A DNA stretch of 64,000 nt from Glaciimonas sp. PCH181. GTDB taxonomy: Bacteria > Pseudomonadota > Gammaproteobacteria > Burkholderiales > Burkholderiaceae_D. Each line of letters starts with the position of its first letter. Position 1 is the stretch's first letter. Below the pieces are notes generated by a model. That model did no database searches and was not told the origin of the DNA. It worked only from the letters and a program-made list of their open reading frames with translations. A program made the position numbers and the translations under genes. Below, piece after piece: positions 47,217 to 57,796 of this stretch. Location of the stretch: positions 186,001-250,000 of the forward strand of contig NZ_PYFP01000001.1 of NCBI RefSeq assembly GCF_003056055.1, given 5' to 3'.

Positions 47217-48413
47217 ATGCGTTTACCGAAAAAGAAATTTATTGTCTACTTCGTATCACTAGTTATCGCTCTGTTAATCGCATTCGGGTTATTCCGGTTT
47301 TTCTTTCCAGTCAAACCCGAACTGCAGTACCTGACCGCACCGGTCGCGATAGCGGATATTCAGGACACGGTGCTGGCCAGCGGTACGCTCGAAGCAATTC
47401 GACAAGTGAACGTAGGCGCGCAAGTTTCTGGCGAGCTTAAATCCCTCAAAGTCGTCCTTGGCCAAGATGTGAAAAAAGGCCAGCTGGTAGGCGAGATTGA
47501 TTCATTGACACAGCAAAATGCGCTGGAAAATGCGCAATCTGCCTTGATCCAGGTTCGGGCCCAAATGCGCTCCAAGCAGGCTAGTCTGGTTCAGCTACGG
47601 CTGACCTTTGCGCGTAAAAAAAGTTTGTTGGCGGGTGAGGCTGGTTCGCGTGAGGATTTCGAAAGCGCCGATGCCGCGTTGCAATCGGGATTGGCGGATG
47701 AGGATTCGTTGAAAGCGCAAATCGAACAAGCCAAAATCACGGTTAATACCGCGCAGCTAAATCTCGGCTATACCAAAATTATTGCGCCCATGGATGGCAA
47801 AGTCGTTGCCATCGTCACCAAGCAAGGACAAACCGTCAATTCTATCCAGCTGGCACCGACGATTATCATTTTGGCGGAATTAAACACGATGACTGTCAAG
47901 GCGCTGGTATCCGAAGCCGACGTGATTCGTGTCAAGCCGCAGCAAGCGGTCTATTTTTCGATTTTGGGCGATCCCGATCATCGTTATCACGGCAAATTGC
48001 GCATTGTCGAGCCGGGTCCAAATTCTATTACTTCCGATTCTGGCGATAGCAAAGGTAAAGGCGCAGCCACCGCTGCACCGGTGTATTACAACGCACTGTT
48101 TGAAGTGCCGAATCCCGATAACAAATTGCGTATTTCGATGACGACGCAAGTCTCGATTGTGCTGAATCAGGCCAAAGGCGCGTTGCTGATTCCGTCGACA
48201 GCGCTGGGCGAGCGCGGTAAGGATGGCCGTTATCAAGTCAAGGTGCTGGAAACCAAAGACAAAAAGCAAACTGTCATCATTCGTAAAGTAAAAATCGGCA
48301 TTAATAACACGCAGGCTGAAGTTTTAGACGGCCTCACAGCGGGCGAAAAAGTCATTATCGGTGAGGGTGGTAACGCCCCCAAAGCAGGCAAAAGCTTCAT
48401 GTCGGCGGATTGA
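47217..48413 (+). CDS. macA: MacA-type periplasmic adaptor
   Basis: A 398-residue membrane-fusion (adaptor) protein. An N-terminal anchor ([22 protein letters not shown]) is followed by the lipoyl-like segments ([23 protein letters not shown], split as [12 protein letters not shown]), a helical hairpin ([39 protein letters not shown]), [15 protein letters not shown] and the beta-barrel domain. It links MacB in the inner membrane to an outer-membrane channel. The ATG at 47217 was chosen; a GTG at 47154 is possible. macB begins two bases after its stop. Confidence 0.92.
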   Translation: MRLPKKKFIVYFVSLVIALLIAFGLFRFFFPVKPELQYLTAPVAIADIQDTVLASGTLEAIRQVNVGAQVSGELKSLKVVLGQDVKKGQLVGEIDSLTQQNALENAQSALIQVRAQMRSKQASLVQLRLTFARKKSLLAGEAGSREDFESADAALQSGLADEDSLKAQIEQAKITVNTAQLNLGYTKIIAPMDGKVVAIVTKQGQTVNSIQLAPTIIILAELNTMTVKALVSEADVIRVKPQQAVYFSILGDPDHRYHGKLRIVEPGPNSITSDSGDSKGKGAATAAPVYYNALFEVPNPDNKLRISMTTQVSIVLNQAKGALLIPSTALGERGKDGRYQVKVLETKDKKQTVIIRKVKIGINNTQAEVLDGLTAGEKVIIGEGGNAPKAGKSFMSAD

Positions 48414-48415
48414 GT

Positions 48416-50389
48416 ATGCAAACCGCTTTATTAACACTGACGGGGTTGTATCGGCGATTCCCGTCCGGCGAAGACACTGTCACGGTCCTCAAGAATATCA
48501 ATCTGGAGATTGCCGCCGGAGAAATGGTGGCGCTGGTCGGACCGTCTGGTTCTGGCAAATCGACGCTGATGAATATTCTCGGTTGTCTGGATCGCCCGAG
48601 TAGCGGCAGCTATCACGTGGCCGGACACGCTACCGCCGAACTGGAAGCCGACGCGCTGGCGCAATTGCGGCGCGAACATTTTGGTTTCATTTTCCAACGC
48701 TATCATTTGCTGCCCGATCTGGACGCTATCGGAAATGTTGAAATCCCGGCCATTTACGCCGGTAAGCCGGCAGCCGCCCGCAGACAGCGTGCGTACGCGT
48801 TGCTAACGCGACTTGGGCTGGCCGACCGCACTCATCATCGGCCCAGTCAATTGTCTGGCGGTCAGCAGCAACGGGTCAGCATTGCCCGCTCGCTGATGAA
48901 CGGCGGTCAGGTGATTTTAGCCGATGAGCCGACCGGTGCGCTAGACAGTCATAGCGGTCAGGAAGTCATCAAAATTCTGCAAGAACTGCATGCCGAAGGC
49001 CATACGGTCATCATCGTCACGCACGATATGCAGGTCGCCAAATATGCGCAACGCATTATTGAAATTGCGGATGGTGAGATTGTTGGTGATCGGGTTCAGT
49101 CGGATGTTGCAGCAGCGTTAGCCACAACGTCAGCCACAACGGTCGCACGTCCGACTATCGCGCTGGATGAAGGCAGCTCCTGGCGCGCCACTGGCGCTAG
49201 TCTGATTGAAGCGTGCAAAATGGCATGGCTATCGATGCGCTCTCATCGGCTGCGCAGTTTTCTGACGATGTTAGGGATCATCATCGGGATTGCGTCTGTG
49301 GTCTCCATCGTCGCGCTGGGGGAGGGCTCGCGCCGCCAAATTCTGAAAGAGATCAGCTTTCTCGGCACAAATACCATCACGATTTATCCCGGCAAGGATT
49401 ATGGCGAAGAAGATAAAGCGCCGGGCCGACCATTAATCTCCGCCGATGCCGACGCGCTCGAAAAGCAGGTCTACGCCGACAGCGCTACCCCTGGCGTATC
49501 CACTTCAACGACAGTGCGTTATCGCAATTTATCGGTCAGCGCCACTTTGAAGGGCGTCGGTGAGCAGCATTTTCGGGTGCATGGCATTCGTATGGCAGAA
49601 GGGATGTCGTTCACCGTCGACAGCATCAAACATCAGATGCAAGAAATTGTCATCGATCAGAATACGCGCCGTAAATTATTTAAGCCTGCCGATAATCCGA
49701 TTGGACAAGTATTAATGCTGGGCAATATTCCCGGGCGCGTTATCGGCGTTGCAGAAAAAGAGCAAAGCGCCTTTGGCAGTAGCAGCAGTCTGACGTTGTG
49801 GGTACCGTATACCACCGCTCTGACGCGCATTATGGGGCAGGGGCCACTGCAATCGATCACAGTGCGGATCAGCGATACGGCATCGCCTAGCGCGGCAGAA
49901 CAAAGCATTATCAAATTGCTGACGCAACGGCATGGCAGTAAAGATTTTTTTCTTTATAACAGTGACAGTATTCGCAAAACAATTGAATCGACAACGGCGA
50001 CCATGACGCTGTTGGTGGCGATGATCGCAGTGATATCGCTAGTTGTAGGCGGCATTGGCGTGATGAATATTATGTTGGTATCGGTGACGGAACGCATTGC
50101 AGAAATAGGTGTGCGCATGGCAGTCGGAGCACGTCAGGGCGATATCATGCGACAGTTTTTGATCGAAGCGGTATTGGTTTGCTTGCTGGGCGGGATATTA
50201 GGCATCGCGCTGGCGTTGGGGATTGGGGCCATATTTGCGCATTTTATCAGCAGTTTTCAGATGATTTATTCGCTCACGTCGGTAGTGGTGGCGTGTACTT
50301 GCTCAACGTTAATCGGCATCATCTTTGGCTTTTGGCCGGCGCGCAATGCGGCTCGACTTGATCCGGTTGAGGCACTGGCCCGCGAATGA
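48416..50389 (+). CDS. macB: MacB-type ABC exporter
   Basis: A 657-residue fused ATPase-permease of the MacB family, which exports macrolides, lipopeptides or siderophores by a mechanotransmission cycle. The N-terminal ATPase has Walker [10 protein letters not shown], signature [15 protein letters not shown] and Walker [12 protein letters not shown]. The C-terminal part has one membrane helix ([23 protein letters not shown]), a large periplasmic domain and three helices of the FtsX type. The start is the ATG at 48416; macA stops at 48413. It overlaps the next gene by four bases. Confidence 0.95.
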   Translation: MQTALLTLTGLYRRFPSGEDTVTVLKNINLEIAAGEMVALVGPSGSGKSTLMNILGCLDRPSSGSYHVAGHATAELEADALAQLRREHFGFIFQRYHLLPDLDAIGNVEIPAIYAGKPAAARRQRAYALLTRLGLADRTHHRPSQLSGGQQQRVSIARSLMNGGQVILADEPTGALDSHSGQEVIKILQELHAEGHTVIIVTHDMQVAKYAQRIIEIADGEIVGDRVQSDVAAALATTSATTVARPTIALDEGSSWRATGASLIEACKMAWLSMRSHRLRSFLTMLGIIIGIASVVSIVALGEGSRRQILKEISFLGTNTITIYPGKDYGEEDKAPGRPLISADADALEKQVYADSATPGVSTSTTVRYRNLSVSATLKGVGEQHFRVHGIRMAEGMSFTVDSIKHQMQEIVIDQNTRRKLFKPADNPIGQVLMLGNIPGRVIGVAEKEQSAFGSSSSLTLWVPYTTALTRIMGQGPLQSITVRISDTASPSAAEQSIIKLLTQRHGSKDFFLYNSDSIRKTIESTTATMTLLVAMIAVISLVVGGIGVMNIMLVSVTERIAEIGVRMAVGARQGDIMRQFLIEAVLVCLLGGILGIALALGIGAIFAHFISSFQMIYSLTSVVVACTCSTLIGIIFGFWPARNAARLDPVEALARE

Positions 50390-51789
50390 ATATACCTTCT
50401 ATGCATACTTTCAAACCAACGCTTGTTCTGCTCATCGCCACCGTATTGGCAGGCTGCACTGCGTTCCGTACACCTTATGAGCGTGCACCATTGGCAACGC
50501 CGACAGCGTGGCGCAATAATATTGCGGCTGATGCAAATGCAATCACTATTAAATCGACTGATCGTTGGTGGAAAAACTTCGACGATCCGCAATTGAATCA
50601 ATTGATCGATCAGGTATTGGCGCGCAATAACGGTCTGGCGGGCGCGGATATTTTGGTGCGCATAGCAAAATTACAGGCTGGTTTAACGGCGATTAATCCT
50701 ATTGTTTCTGCCAGTTTTGGTACTACCAATAGTCGTAATTTGCGTGGCGCGCCGGATTCTACGCGTTCGCAATCGCTTACCGGTTCGGCTAGCTACCTTG
50801 TGGATTTTTGGGGCAATTTGGCCAGTCAGCGTGATGCGGCTGAATGGCTTGCATTAGCGACGGTGCAGGATCGTGAAAGCATTGCGCTGACTTTGATTGG
50901 GGCGACGGCTTCGTTGTACTGGCAGATTGCCAACGCGCATCAGCATATTGAGGCGAGTGAGCAGAGTATTGCGTATACAAAAAAGACCTTGGAGTTAGTG
51001 CGGGTGCAGTATGCCGTCGGGTCGGTGTCGACGCTTGAATTGTTGCAGGCGGAGCAGTCGCTGACACTGCAGCAAGCGAACCATACGCAGTTGTTGCAGC
51101 AGTTGGTTACTAGCCGGGCGGCGTTGGCGTTGTTGTTTGACGGCCCGCCGGAAGCGCCTTTTCCTGAGCGACAGTCGTTATCTGTTGTGACGTTGCCGGA
51201 TGTCGATGCGGGGTTGCCGGCGGAGTTGTTGGGGCGTCGGCCGGATTTGCGGGCGGGGGAGTTGAGGTTGCGGAATATGTTGGCGAATAATGACGCTGTA
51301 CGGACGAGTTTTTATCCGGCTTTCACTTTAACTGGATCTTTGGGTAGCGGGAGTTCGTCGCTGGTTAATGTGCTTAAAAATCCGATGGGTACTTTGTCGA
51401 CTGGGTTAACTTTTCCGTTTTTGCAATTTGATCAGATGGCGTTGAGTAATAAGGTTTCGCAAGCTACTTATGAAAAAGGTGTGATTGATTTTCGGCAGAC
51501 TTTTTATAAGGCATTGAGTGATGTCGAGGTGGCGCTGTCCGCGCGGCGTCAATTTTTGCTGCAGGGGGTGAAATTGAAGGAGTCGTTGGATGCGGCGAAT
51601 AAAATTGAACGCTTGTATCGGCAGCGTTATCTTGCGGGGGCGGTGTCGTTGAGGATTTGGTTGGATGCGCAGGAGGCGCAGCGGTCGGCTATGGTTGCTG
51701 TGGCGGATAGTAATTTGAATTTGTTAAATAGTCAGGTTAATTTGTATTTGGCGTTAGGGGGAGATGGAGGTGGGCTAGTTGGTAATTAA
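50386..51789 (+). CDS. Outer-membrane efflux lipoprotein (NodT/OprM type)
   Basis: A 467-residue TolC-like outer-membrane factor of the NodT/OprM lipoprotein group. The signal peptide ends in a lipobox LAGC (Cys near residue 23), so the mature protein is lipid-anchored. Two OEP repeats are visible: [18 protein letters not shown] and [20 protein letters not shown] ([15 protein letters not shown]). It completes a MacA-MacB-channel set. The start ATGA-overlaps macB. The second half, from about 51000, uses markedly more TTG, GGG and GTG codons than the first. Confidence 0.93.
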   Translation: MNIPSMHTFKPTLVLLIATVLAGCTAFRTPYERAPLATPTAWRNNIAADANAITIKSTDRWWKNFDDPQLNQLIDQVLARNNGLAGADILVRIAKLQAGLTAINPIVSASFGTTNSRNLRGAPDSTRSQSLTGSASYLVDFWGNLASQRDAAEWLALATVQDRESIALTLIGATASLYWQIANAHQHIEASEQSIAYTKKTLELVRVQYAVGSVSTLELLQAEQSLTLQQANHTQLLQQLVTSRAALALLFDGPPEAPFPERQSLSVVTLPDVDAGLPAELLGRRPDLRAGELRLRNMLANNDAVRTSFYPAFTLTGSLGSGSSSLVNVLKNPMGTLSTGLTFPFLQFDQMALSNKVSQATYEKGVIDFRQTFYKALSDVEVALSARRQFLLQGVKLKESLDAANKIERLYRQRYLAGAVSLRIWLDAQEAQRSAMVAVADSNLNLLNSQVNLYLALGGDGGGLVGN

Positions 51790-51854
51790 CACGGTTTGTG
51801 CTCCATGGAGACAAGCCAAGGGCGCCTAGTCGAAGCAAGAAAAAGTGACTAGCT

Positions 51855-51871
51855 GCCGGGCTAAGCCCGGC
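51855..51871. terminator. Hairpin between convergent genes
   Basis: GCCGGGC, loop TAA, GCCCGGC: a perfect 7-bp GC-rich stem between the outer-membrane factor gene and the convergent thiolase. On the minus strand a T-rich tract follows about ten bases later, so it may mainly stop the thiolase transcript. Confidence 0.5.
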
Positions 51872-51969
51872 GAACTAACCACGGAGAACGAGCCGTTTCA
51901 ATTACCACTAATCGAAGCCAACTGAAACCAACCGCATCACCCTCAAAATCCCCAAACCAAATCTACATA

Positions 51970-53151
51970 TCAGAGCCGCTCAAAAATCACAGCAATACCC
52001 TGTCCGCCGCCAATACACATCGTAGCCAAAGCATATTTACCACCAGTACGCTGCAACTCATACACAGCCTTAGTAGCGATAAACGCACCAGAACACCCAA
52101 TTGGATGACCCAACGCAATTGCACCACCATTCGGATTGGTCTTAGCAGGATCAAGCCCCAAACCCTTAGTGACAGCAATAGCCTGCGCAGCAAATGCCTC
52201 ATTAGCCTCAATAACATCCATCTGATCCAGCGTCAGCCCCGCTCTTTTAAGCGCAATCTTCGTAGCAGGAATCGGACCTTCACCCATGATTTCATTCGGC
52301 ACACCAGCAACAGCGTAAGAAACAATCCGTGCAATAGGCGTCTGGCCAGCCTTGGCAGCCACATCCGCCGCAGCCAATACAAAAAATGCCGCGCCATCGT
52401 TAATACCAGAAGCGTTACCAGCCGTGACAGTACCGTCTTTCTTGAACGCCGGTTTCATCTTACCTAACGACTCCATCGACGTATTCGGCTTACCATGCTC
52501 ATCCGTATCAAAAACAACCTCACCCTTACGAGTCTGCTGAACGATAGGCACGATCTGTGACTTGAAGCGACCTTCGGCAATCGCAAATGCAGCACGGCGT
52601 TGTGACTCAACCGCGAACGCATCCTGCTCTTCACGAGAAATTTCCCATTTCGCCGCCAGATTTTCAGCCGTGATCCCCATATGGCCAACACCAAACGGAT
52701 CAGTCAGCACTGCGACCATCATATCGATCGCCTTGGAATCGCCCATCCGTGCGCCTGAACGCAAAGCTGGCAGCAAATAACCGCCGCGCGACATTACCTC
52801 TACACCACCACCAATACCGTAATCAAAGTCACCCAACATGATGTTTTGCGCTGCGGTAACAATGCCCTGCAATCCTGACGAACAAAGACGGCTTACTTGC
52901 ATCGCCACAGAATCCATCGGCAGACCAGCCTGAATAGACGCTACGCGAGAAACATAGGCATAACGCGAATCTGTCGGAATACATGTACCGACGATAGCGT
53001 TGCCGATTAACTTCGGATCGACCCCAGAGCGCGCAATGGCTTCTTTCATGACCGTGCCGGCTAATTCCGCTGGCTCCATGGTGGAAAGGGAGCCACCGAA
53101 TGCGCCAATGGCGGACCGGACTGCGCTGAGAACAACGACTTCTTTACTCAT
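51970..53151 (-). CDS. bktB: Acetyl-CoA C-acyltransferase (BktB-like thiolase)
   Basis: A 393-residue thiolase II. It condenses two acetyl-CoA, or acetyl- and propionyl-CoA, or runs backwards in beta-oxidation. The nucleophile Cys90 is in VSRLCSSGLQGI, a form closer to BktB than to PhaA. The other motifs are EANEAFAAQ, GHPIGCSGA and the closing CIGGGQGIAVIFERL. It could supply acetoacetyl-CoA to PhaB, since no phaA lies beside phaC. The start at 53151 fits the family (MSKEVVVLSAVRSAIG). Confidence 0.9.
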   Translation of the reverse strand: MSKEVVVLSAVRSAIGAFGGSLSTMEPAELAGTVMKEAIARSGVDPKLIGNAIVGTCIPTDSRYAYVSRVASIQAGLPMDSVAMQVSRLCSSGLQGIVTAAQNIMLGDFDYGIGGGVEVMSRGGYLLPALRSGARMGDSKAIDMMVAVLTDPFGVGHMGITAENLAAKWEISREEQDAFAVESQRRAAFAIAEGRFKSQIVPIVQQTRKGEVVFDTDEHGKPNTSMESLGKMKPAFKKDGTVTAGNASGINDGAAFFVLAAADVAAKAGQTPIARIVSYAVAGVPNEIMGEGPIPATKIALKRAGLTLDQMDVIEANEAFAAQAIAVTKGLGLDPAKTNPNGGAIALGHPIGCSGAFIATKAVYELQRTGGKYALATMCIGGGQGIAVIFERL

Positions 53152-53987
53152 GGAAAACTCCTTTAAAAAATCGATCAATAGCTCACCAGACTGGCGAGCT
53201 CCAAAACAACAACAATTGTGGAGTTCACGTTAATGACAGGATTTTGTCACTGCTTGAGAGCGAATGCACAAGTTTTATAGAAAAATTTATCGTCTCAAGA
53301 AACGAAAGATTTTGCTACCCCAAATAAGAGGGTTTTTCAAGATAGTTTGCACTGCTGAATAGTACGGATCAAGTGGAATAGTGGCGATTTCCGCCGACAT
53401 AGTCACCGAACGCGTTTGCTCTCATTTGTGATGGAGGAAACGTCCGACAGTGTAACGCTGCCAGCTTTCATTGCGTGCGTTTCATCTCGGAAATAATGTG
53501 AAACGAATATAGGGAGTGCGGCATTATGCGCATCCCTCCGTTTTTGTATATGCGTAGTTTCCGCATGGAAATTAATTCCGCGCCATTTTCAATCATTAAA
53601 CAACGTTAAATCAACAGTTCACCTTTAGCAGTCAAGCATTACCCCTTTTTAGGGTTATTACGTTTAGAGTGCGCAAATTAATAAAATATGTCGATATTCA
53701 AGGATAAATGGAACAAAATTTTTACATGTGCTCAAATATTAAGGTTGGAATCCTAATCTGGATACAGAATTTCTGTGCAAGATGCTGTCTTCCGCAGATT
53801 GTTCGGTGAGATACGTGCTAGACGAGAAGGGACAGCGTTTTGTACGAAAAGCTTCGATAGAAAAATTTATTCCGGTAATGAGATCTGTAAAGACCACTTC
53901 GCGCAGTGATTGATGGGCGGAGGTAACGGTTGTCCTTAAAAAAAGCAAAGGCGGTAAATACCGCCGACAAATTGGAGGTGACACAGG
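53152..53987. other. Divergent region between the thiolase and the broken porin gene
   Basis: These 836 bases carry the thiolase promoter and the leader of the DUF1302 gene. A perfect inverted repeat GGCGGTA/TACCGCC lies at 53950-53965, just before the GGAGG ribosome binding site of the porin gene. A 43-codon frame at 53782-53913 (starting MLSSADCSVRY) has no ribosome binding site and no family I know; it could be a relic. Nothing else is recognisable. Confidence 0.4.
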
Positions 53988-55216
53988 ATGACAAGCAAGA
54001 GAAATGCAAGAAAAAATAAGTCCAATGTATGGGCCAAAGGCGGATTTGGCATGCTGCTGGCCGTCGCTGGCGCACAAGGTGCACATGCTTTCGACATTGA
54101 TTTATGTAATGACGATTTGCAAACTCGATGGGATAACACTGTTCGTTACAACCTTGGTGTACGGGCAAATACACCGGATTCCCGCATCCTGAACAACCTC
54201 AATTACGATGAATCGGACGGCAAATTCAATAAAGAGGCAAGGTTGTTACCGACCGTGTCGATATATTGAGCGAATTCGATATGAATTATCGTAAACAATT
54301 CGGTATCCGCGTCAGCGCCGCCGGTTGGTACGATAACGCCTATGACGATCATTCGGTGCGCAGCACTGTGCCCAACTTTTCCACCAGTTACGCGGGGAAC
54401 CAATACAATTCCAGCGTATCGCGTTATGTCAATGGCCCATCGGGTGAAATTCTTGATGCGTTCATCTGGGGCAACTTCAAGCTTGGATCAAACCCGGTCA
54501 ACGTCAAGTTCGGTCGTCAAACCAACTATTTCGGTGAAGGCCTGTTGATCCCTGCGCAAGCGATTTCGTATTCACAGTCGCCGCTTGATGGCGTAAAAGC
54601 CGTTACCAGCCCAGGTATCGAAACCAAGGAAGTATTCTTACCACTGAACCAGCTTTTCGCCAAAATTCAGCTCACACCGGAATTGACGGTAGCAGGGCAA
54701 TATTTCCTGGATTGGAGAGAGTCGCGCTTGCCATACGGCGGTACGTACTTCGCACCAGCCGATTTTTTCTTTGAAGGTCCGAGCCAATTACCTGCCGGAC
54801 CCGATTTTAACATTGCTCGCATCGACTCTATTACTGCCAAAAAATCTGGCAATTTTGGTGTTAGCGCGCGCTTAAACGTTGAAGCGATCGAATCAACGGT
54901 CGGTGCATATTATCGCCAATTCGACGATTACAATCCTTGGGTTACGCCGGAATTCGCCAATTTTATCGCCATACCTGGCGCGGTACTCCCGACCCAGTTC
55001 CGTCTGGTCTATCCAAAGAACGTCAAACTTGCCGGTTTAAGTATCAGCCGCAATATTGGCCCGGTCAGCTTCAAGAGTGTGACCTATGACTTCAATAAAG
55101 GGATGTTTGCAGTAGTCGGCGACGCAGCAATCGGTGGATTCAAAATCATCACTAATTCCTTGCCGGAAAAAGACCAAACCGTGGAAGCAATGGTTGCGCG
55201 GGAAACTACACGATAG
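53988..55216 (+). pseudogene. DUF1302 outer-membrane protein, frameshifted and shortened
   Basis: This is a decayed DUF1302 gene (a large beta-barrel-like outer-membrane family found near alcohol and steroid/terpene degradation genes). The first frame gives a signal peptide and FDIDLCNDDLQTRWDNTVRYNL, then stops at 54269. The continuation, VTDRVDILSEFDMNYRKQFG, is in another frame. The shift is at the AGAG at 54233-54236: removing one AG restores NKGKVVTDRVD, the usual family sequence. The second frame ends at 55216, about 410 residues in total against roughly 550-650 usual, and its last 45 residues do not look like the family. The gene is probably dead. Confidence 0.85.
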
Positions 55217-55407
55217 TCGTTTTGAGCGCGTTGTAATCGCGTTGTAACTTGCAATCTGTAACCTGATCTGTTTGCGCGACGCATTGTTGCGCAAACAGAT
55301 TTTTGCGGTTACTGGCACGTTGGTTGTGCCGCAAAGTTTAAGAGCAAAATTTTTTATAAAGGCGTGCGTATTCATTGCACGCAATCACAAAACGTCAAGA
55401 GAAAAAT

Positions 55408-57081
55408 ATGAAGAACGTATTTGATTACATCATTGTCGGTGCCGGTTCATCTGGTTGCGTACTCGCCAATCGGCTTTCCGAAAATCCAAAAGTCTCGGTA
55501 TTACTCATCGAGAGCGGCCCTGCCGATAAAAATCCGCTGATTCATATGCCACGCGGCATTGGAAAAATGCTCACCCCCGGCAGTCCTCATGTCTGGGATT
55601 ACAAGGCGGCGCAAGGTGAAGGCAGGGCAGACGAAGATTGGCTTAAAGGGCGCACACTTGGTGGTTCCAGTTCGGTCAACGGCATGGTGTATTTGCGCGG
55701 GCATCCCGACGAATATAACGACTGGGAAGCAGCAGGTTGCATCGGTTGGGGATGGAAGGATATTGGCCGCTGCTATAAAGCGATGGAAGATCACCAACTG
55801 GGCGAAGCCGAATTTCGCGGTGCTGCCGGTCCCTTAAAAATCACGATGCATCCCGCCGGTGACCCGTTGTGCGAAGCCGTGATTGCCGCCGCTGGCGAAG
55901 CCGGTTTGCCGCATGTCGCCGATCTGAATGCATCGCTGCAAGGCGGTATCGGTTACCAGCCGCGCACCATCTGGCGCGGTCGTCGCCAGAGCGCGGCCAA
56001 AGCATTTCTAGGGCCGGTGCGTTCGCGTCGTAATTTAACAATACGCACCGGTACTGACGTGCTACGTATCATTTTCCGAAAAAAAGTTGCCATCGGTGTT
56101 GAAGTTCGCGACAAGACTGGCACTTCGGAAATCTATGTACGGGAAGAACTCATCTTGTCTGCGGGGGCGTTGAATACGCCTAAGCTGCTTCAGCTATCCG
56201 GTGTCGGACCTGCCGAAAAATTGGAAGAGCTAGGTATTGAAGTTGTGGCGGATGTGCCCGGTGTTGGTCAACATTTGCTGGAACATCGTTGCATTTTGTT
56301 GCAGGTACGGCTTAAAAGCGGTAGTTTAAATCAAGCATTTTCCGGCATGGGTTTAGCCAAAAGTCTGGCTAATTATTTCATCAGGGGAAAAGGTCCGTTG
56401 ACGCATGCGGCGCATGAAGTGTGCGGATTTTTCAAGACGCGGCCAGAGTTAAAACGGCCAGATGCAGAAATCGGCGTCGGACTGTATTCCATCGCTGTCG
56501 AGGATGGAAAAATTGTTCTTGAAAAAGAACCCGGCATGACTTGGGTTGGTTACTTTACCAATCCGGATAGTCAAGGTTCGGTAATGATTAGCAGTGCCGA
56601 TCCAGATGCTGCGGTAACAATCAACGCTAATTATCTCGCCACAGAAAATGATCGGCGCAGTTCGATTGCAGTGCTCCGGTTTATGCGCAAGATATTGGCG
56701 CAGCCAGCATTGCGTGATCACATCGTTGCTGAAACTCAGCCCGGTCCGTTATGTGTGACCGATGAACAATTGGCTGAGGCTTTTTTCCAATTTGGTTCGA
56801 CTGCCTCCCACGCCGCCGGTACATGCCGCATGGGGGCGGATGAGGCCTCGGTAGTCGATCCTCGATTACGGGTACGCGGTATCGACGGCTTGCGCGTTGT
56901 CGATACCTCGATCATGCCGACCCTTATCACTGGTAATACGAATGGTCCGTCGATGGTGATGGCGATGCGGGCAGCGGAAATTCTTATTGCTGAAAGACGC
57001 GCCAAGCGGCATAGGCAGGGTTGGGTCCGGGTAGCCCCGGTAGTCAGTGAAGACGCAGAAATTCCAGCGATTACAGCCTAA
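55408..57081 (+). CDS. GMC-family FAD-dependent alcohol/choline dehydrogenase
   Basis: A 557-residue glucose-methanol-choline oxidoreductase, close to choline dehydrogenase (BetA) and alkanol dehydrogenases. The FAD-binding start is DYIIVGAGSSGCVLANRLSE. GMC signatures follow: GRTLGGSSSVNGMVYLRG and GALNTPKLLQLSGVGP. The catalytic His region is in FGSTASHAAGTCRMG, then VVDTSIMPTLITGNTNGPSMV. The ATG at 55408 follows AAGAGAAAAAT. With a DUF1302 gene before it and an aldehyde dehydrogenase after it, this was probably an alcohol-to-acid oxidation cluster; choline/betaine is an alternative, but no betaine regulator is present. Confidence 0.9.
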   Translation: MKNVFDYIIVGAGSSGCVLANRLSENPKVSVLLIESGPADKNPLIHMPRGIGKMLTPGSPHVWDYKAAQGEGRADEDWLKGRTLGGSSSVNGMVYLRGHPDEYNDWEAAGCIGWGWKDIGRCYKAMEDHQLGEAEFRGAAGPLKITMHPAGDPLCEAVIAAAGEAGLPHVADLNASLQGGIGYQPRTIWRGRRQSAAKAFLGPVRSRRNLTIRTGTDVLRIIFRKKVAIGVEVRDKTGTSEIYVREELILSAGALNTPKLLQLSGVGPAEKLEELGIEVVADVPGVGQHLLEHRCILLQVRLKSGSLNQAFSGMGLAKSLANYFIRGKGPLTHAAHEVCGFFKTRPELKRPDAEIGVGLYSIAVEDGKIVLEKEPGMTWVGYFTNPDSQGSVMISSADPDAAVTINANYLATENDRRSSIAVLRFMRKILAQPALRDHIVAETQPGPLCVTDEQLAEAFFQFGSTASHAAGTCRMGADEASVVDPRLRVRGIDGLRVVDTSIMPTLITGNTNGPSMVMAMRAAEILIAERRAKRHRQGWVRVAPVVSEDAEIPAITA

Positions 57082-57096
57082 AGGAGTGAGACAGCA

Positions 57097-57449
57097 ATGA
57101 ATATTCCCTTCACGACATACGACGGCCTTTACATTGATGGCCAGTGGGCTACTCCACAGGACAAGCAGCGCGAAGCAATTATTAATCCGGCCACTGAAGC
57201 GGTTATCGGTTTGGCGCCGATAGGTGGTCTGGCGGAGGCTGCGGCGGCGATTGCCGCGGCGCGCAAGGCTTTCGATAAGGGTCCTTGGTGGCGGATGTTG
57301 CCGACTGAGCGCGCGGCGATTATGCGCAAGATGCATTCGGCGTTGTTGGACCGTGCTGAGCAGATCAAGGTGTTGATGATTGCTGAGGGCGGCATCACCA
57401 GGATGTTGGCGGAGGGAATGTTTTTTAATAAGCCGATGCAGATTTTTGG
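57097..57449 (+). pseudogene. Aldehyde dehydrogenase, N-terminal fragment
   Basis: The first 117 residues of an NAD(P)-dependent aldehyde dehydrogenase. Typical N-terminal marks are GLYIDGQWATPQDKQREAIINPATE, GPWWRMLPTERAAIMRKM and [15 protein letters not shown]. The similarity ends near 57447, where IS256-type sequence begins; the catalytic Glu and Cys regions are missing, so it cannot be active. It lies 15 bases after the GMC dehydrogenase stop with a GGAG ribosome binding site, showing the former alcohol/aldehyde operon. A fused 124-residue frame runs on to 57471. Confidence 0.88.
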
Positions 57450-57796
57450 AGCTTGTATGCCAAAGGCATGACCACACGCGAAATCGTCGCAACCTTCAAG
57501 GAAATGGTCGACGCCGACGTATCGCCAGCTCTCATTTCCAAAGTCACCGACAGCGTCAAAGAGCGGATCGTTGCCTGGCAAAGCCGCTCACTTGATGGCC
57601 TTTATCCTATCGTCTACCTGGACTGCCTGGTCGTCAAAGTACGACAAGATAATCAAGTCATTAACAAAGCAGTCTTCCTGGCGCTGGGCGTGAATTTGCA
57701 AGGGCAAAAAGAACTATTAGGGATGTGGCTAGCTGAGAATGAGGGTGCAAAATTCTGGTTAGGCGTCCTGACGGAGCTAAAAAACCGTGGCTTGGC
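57450..57796 (+). mobile_element. Internal fragment of an IS256-family transposase
   Basis: The frame from 57450 reads [19 protein letters not shown] and continues to [10 protein letters not shown], the middle of an IS256 (Mutator-type) transposase. It includes [13 protein letters not shown] with the first catalytic Asp, and [15 protein letters not shown]. The N-terminal 100 or more residues and the part with the second Asp and the Glu are missing, and no terminal inverted repeats are seen. It is a non-functional relic joined on its left to the cut aldehyde dehydrogenase. Confidence 0.9.

Noticed and set aside
53782..53913. 43-codon frame upstream of the broken porin gene
   Set aside because: Reads like protein but has no ribosome binding site and a stop just before it; could be a relic but cannot be supported.
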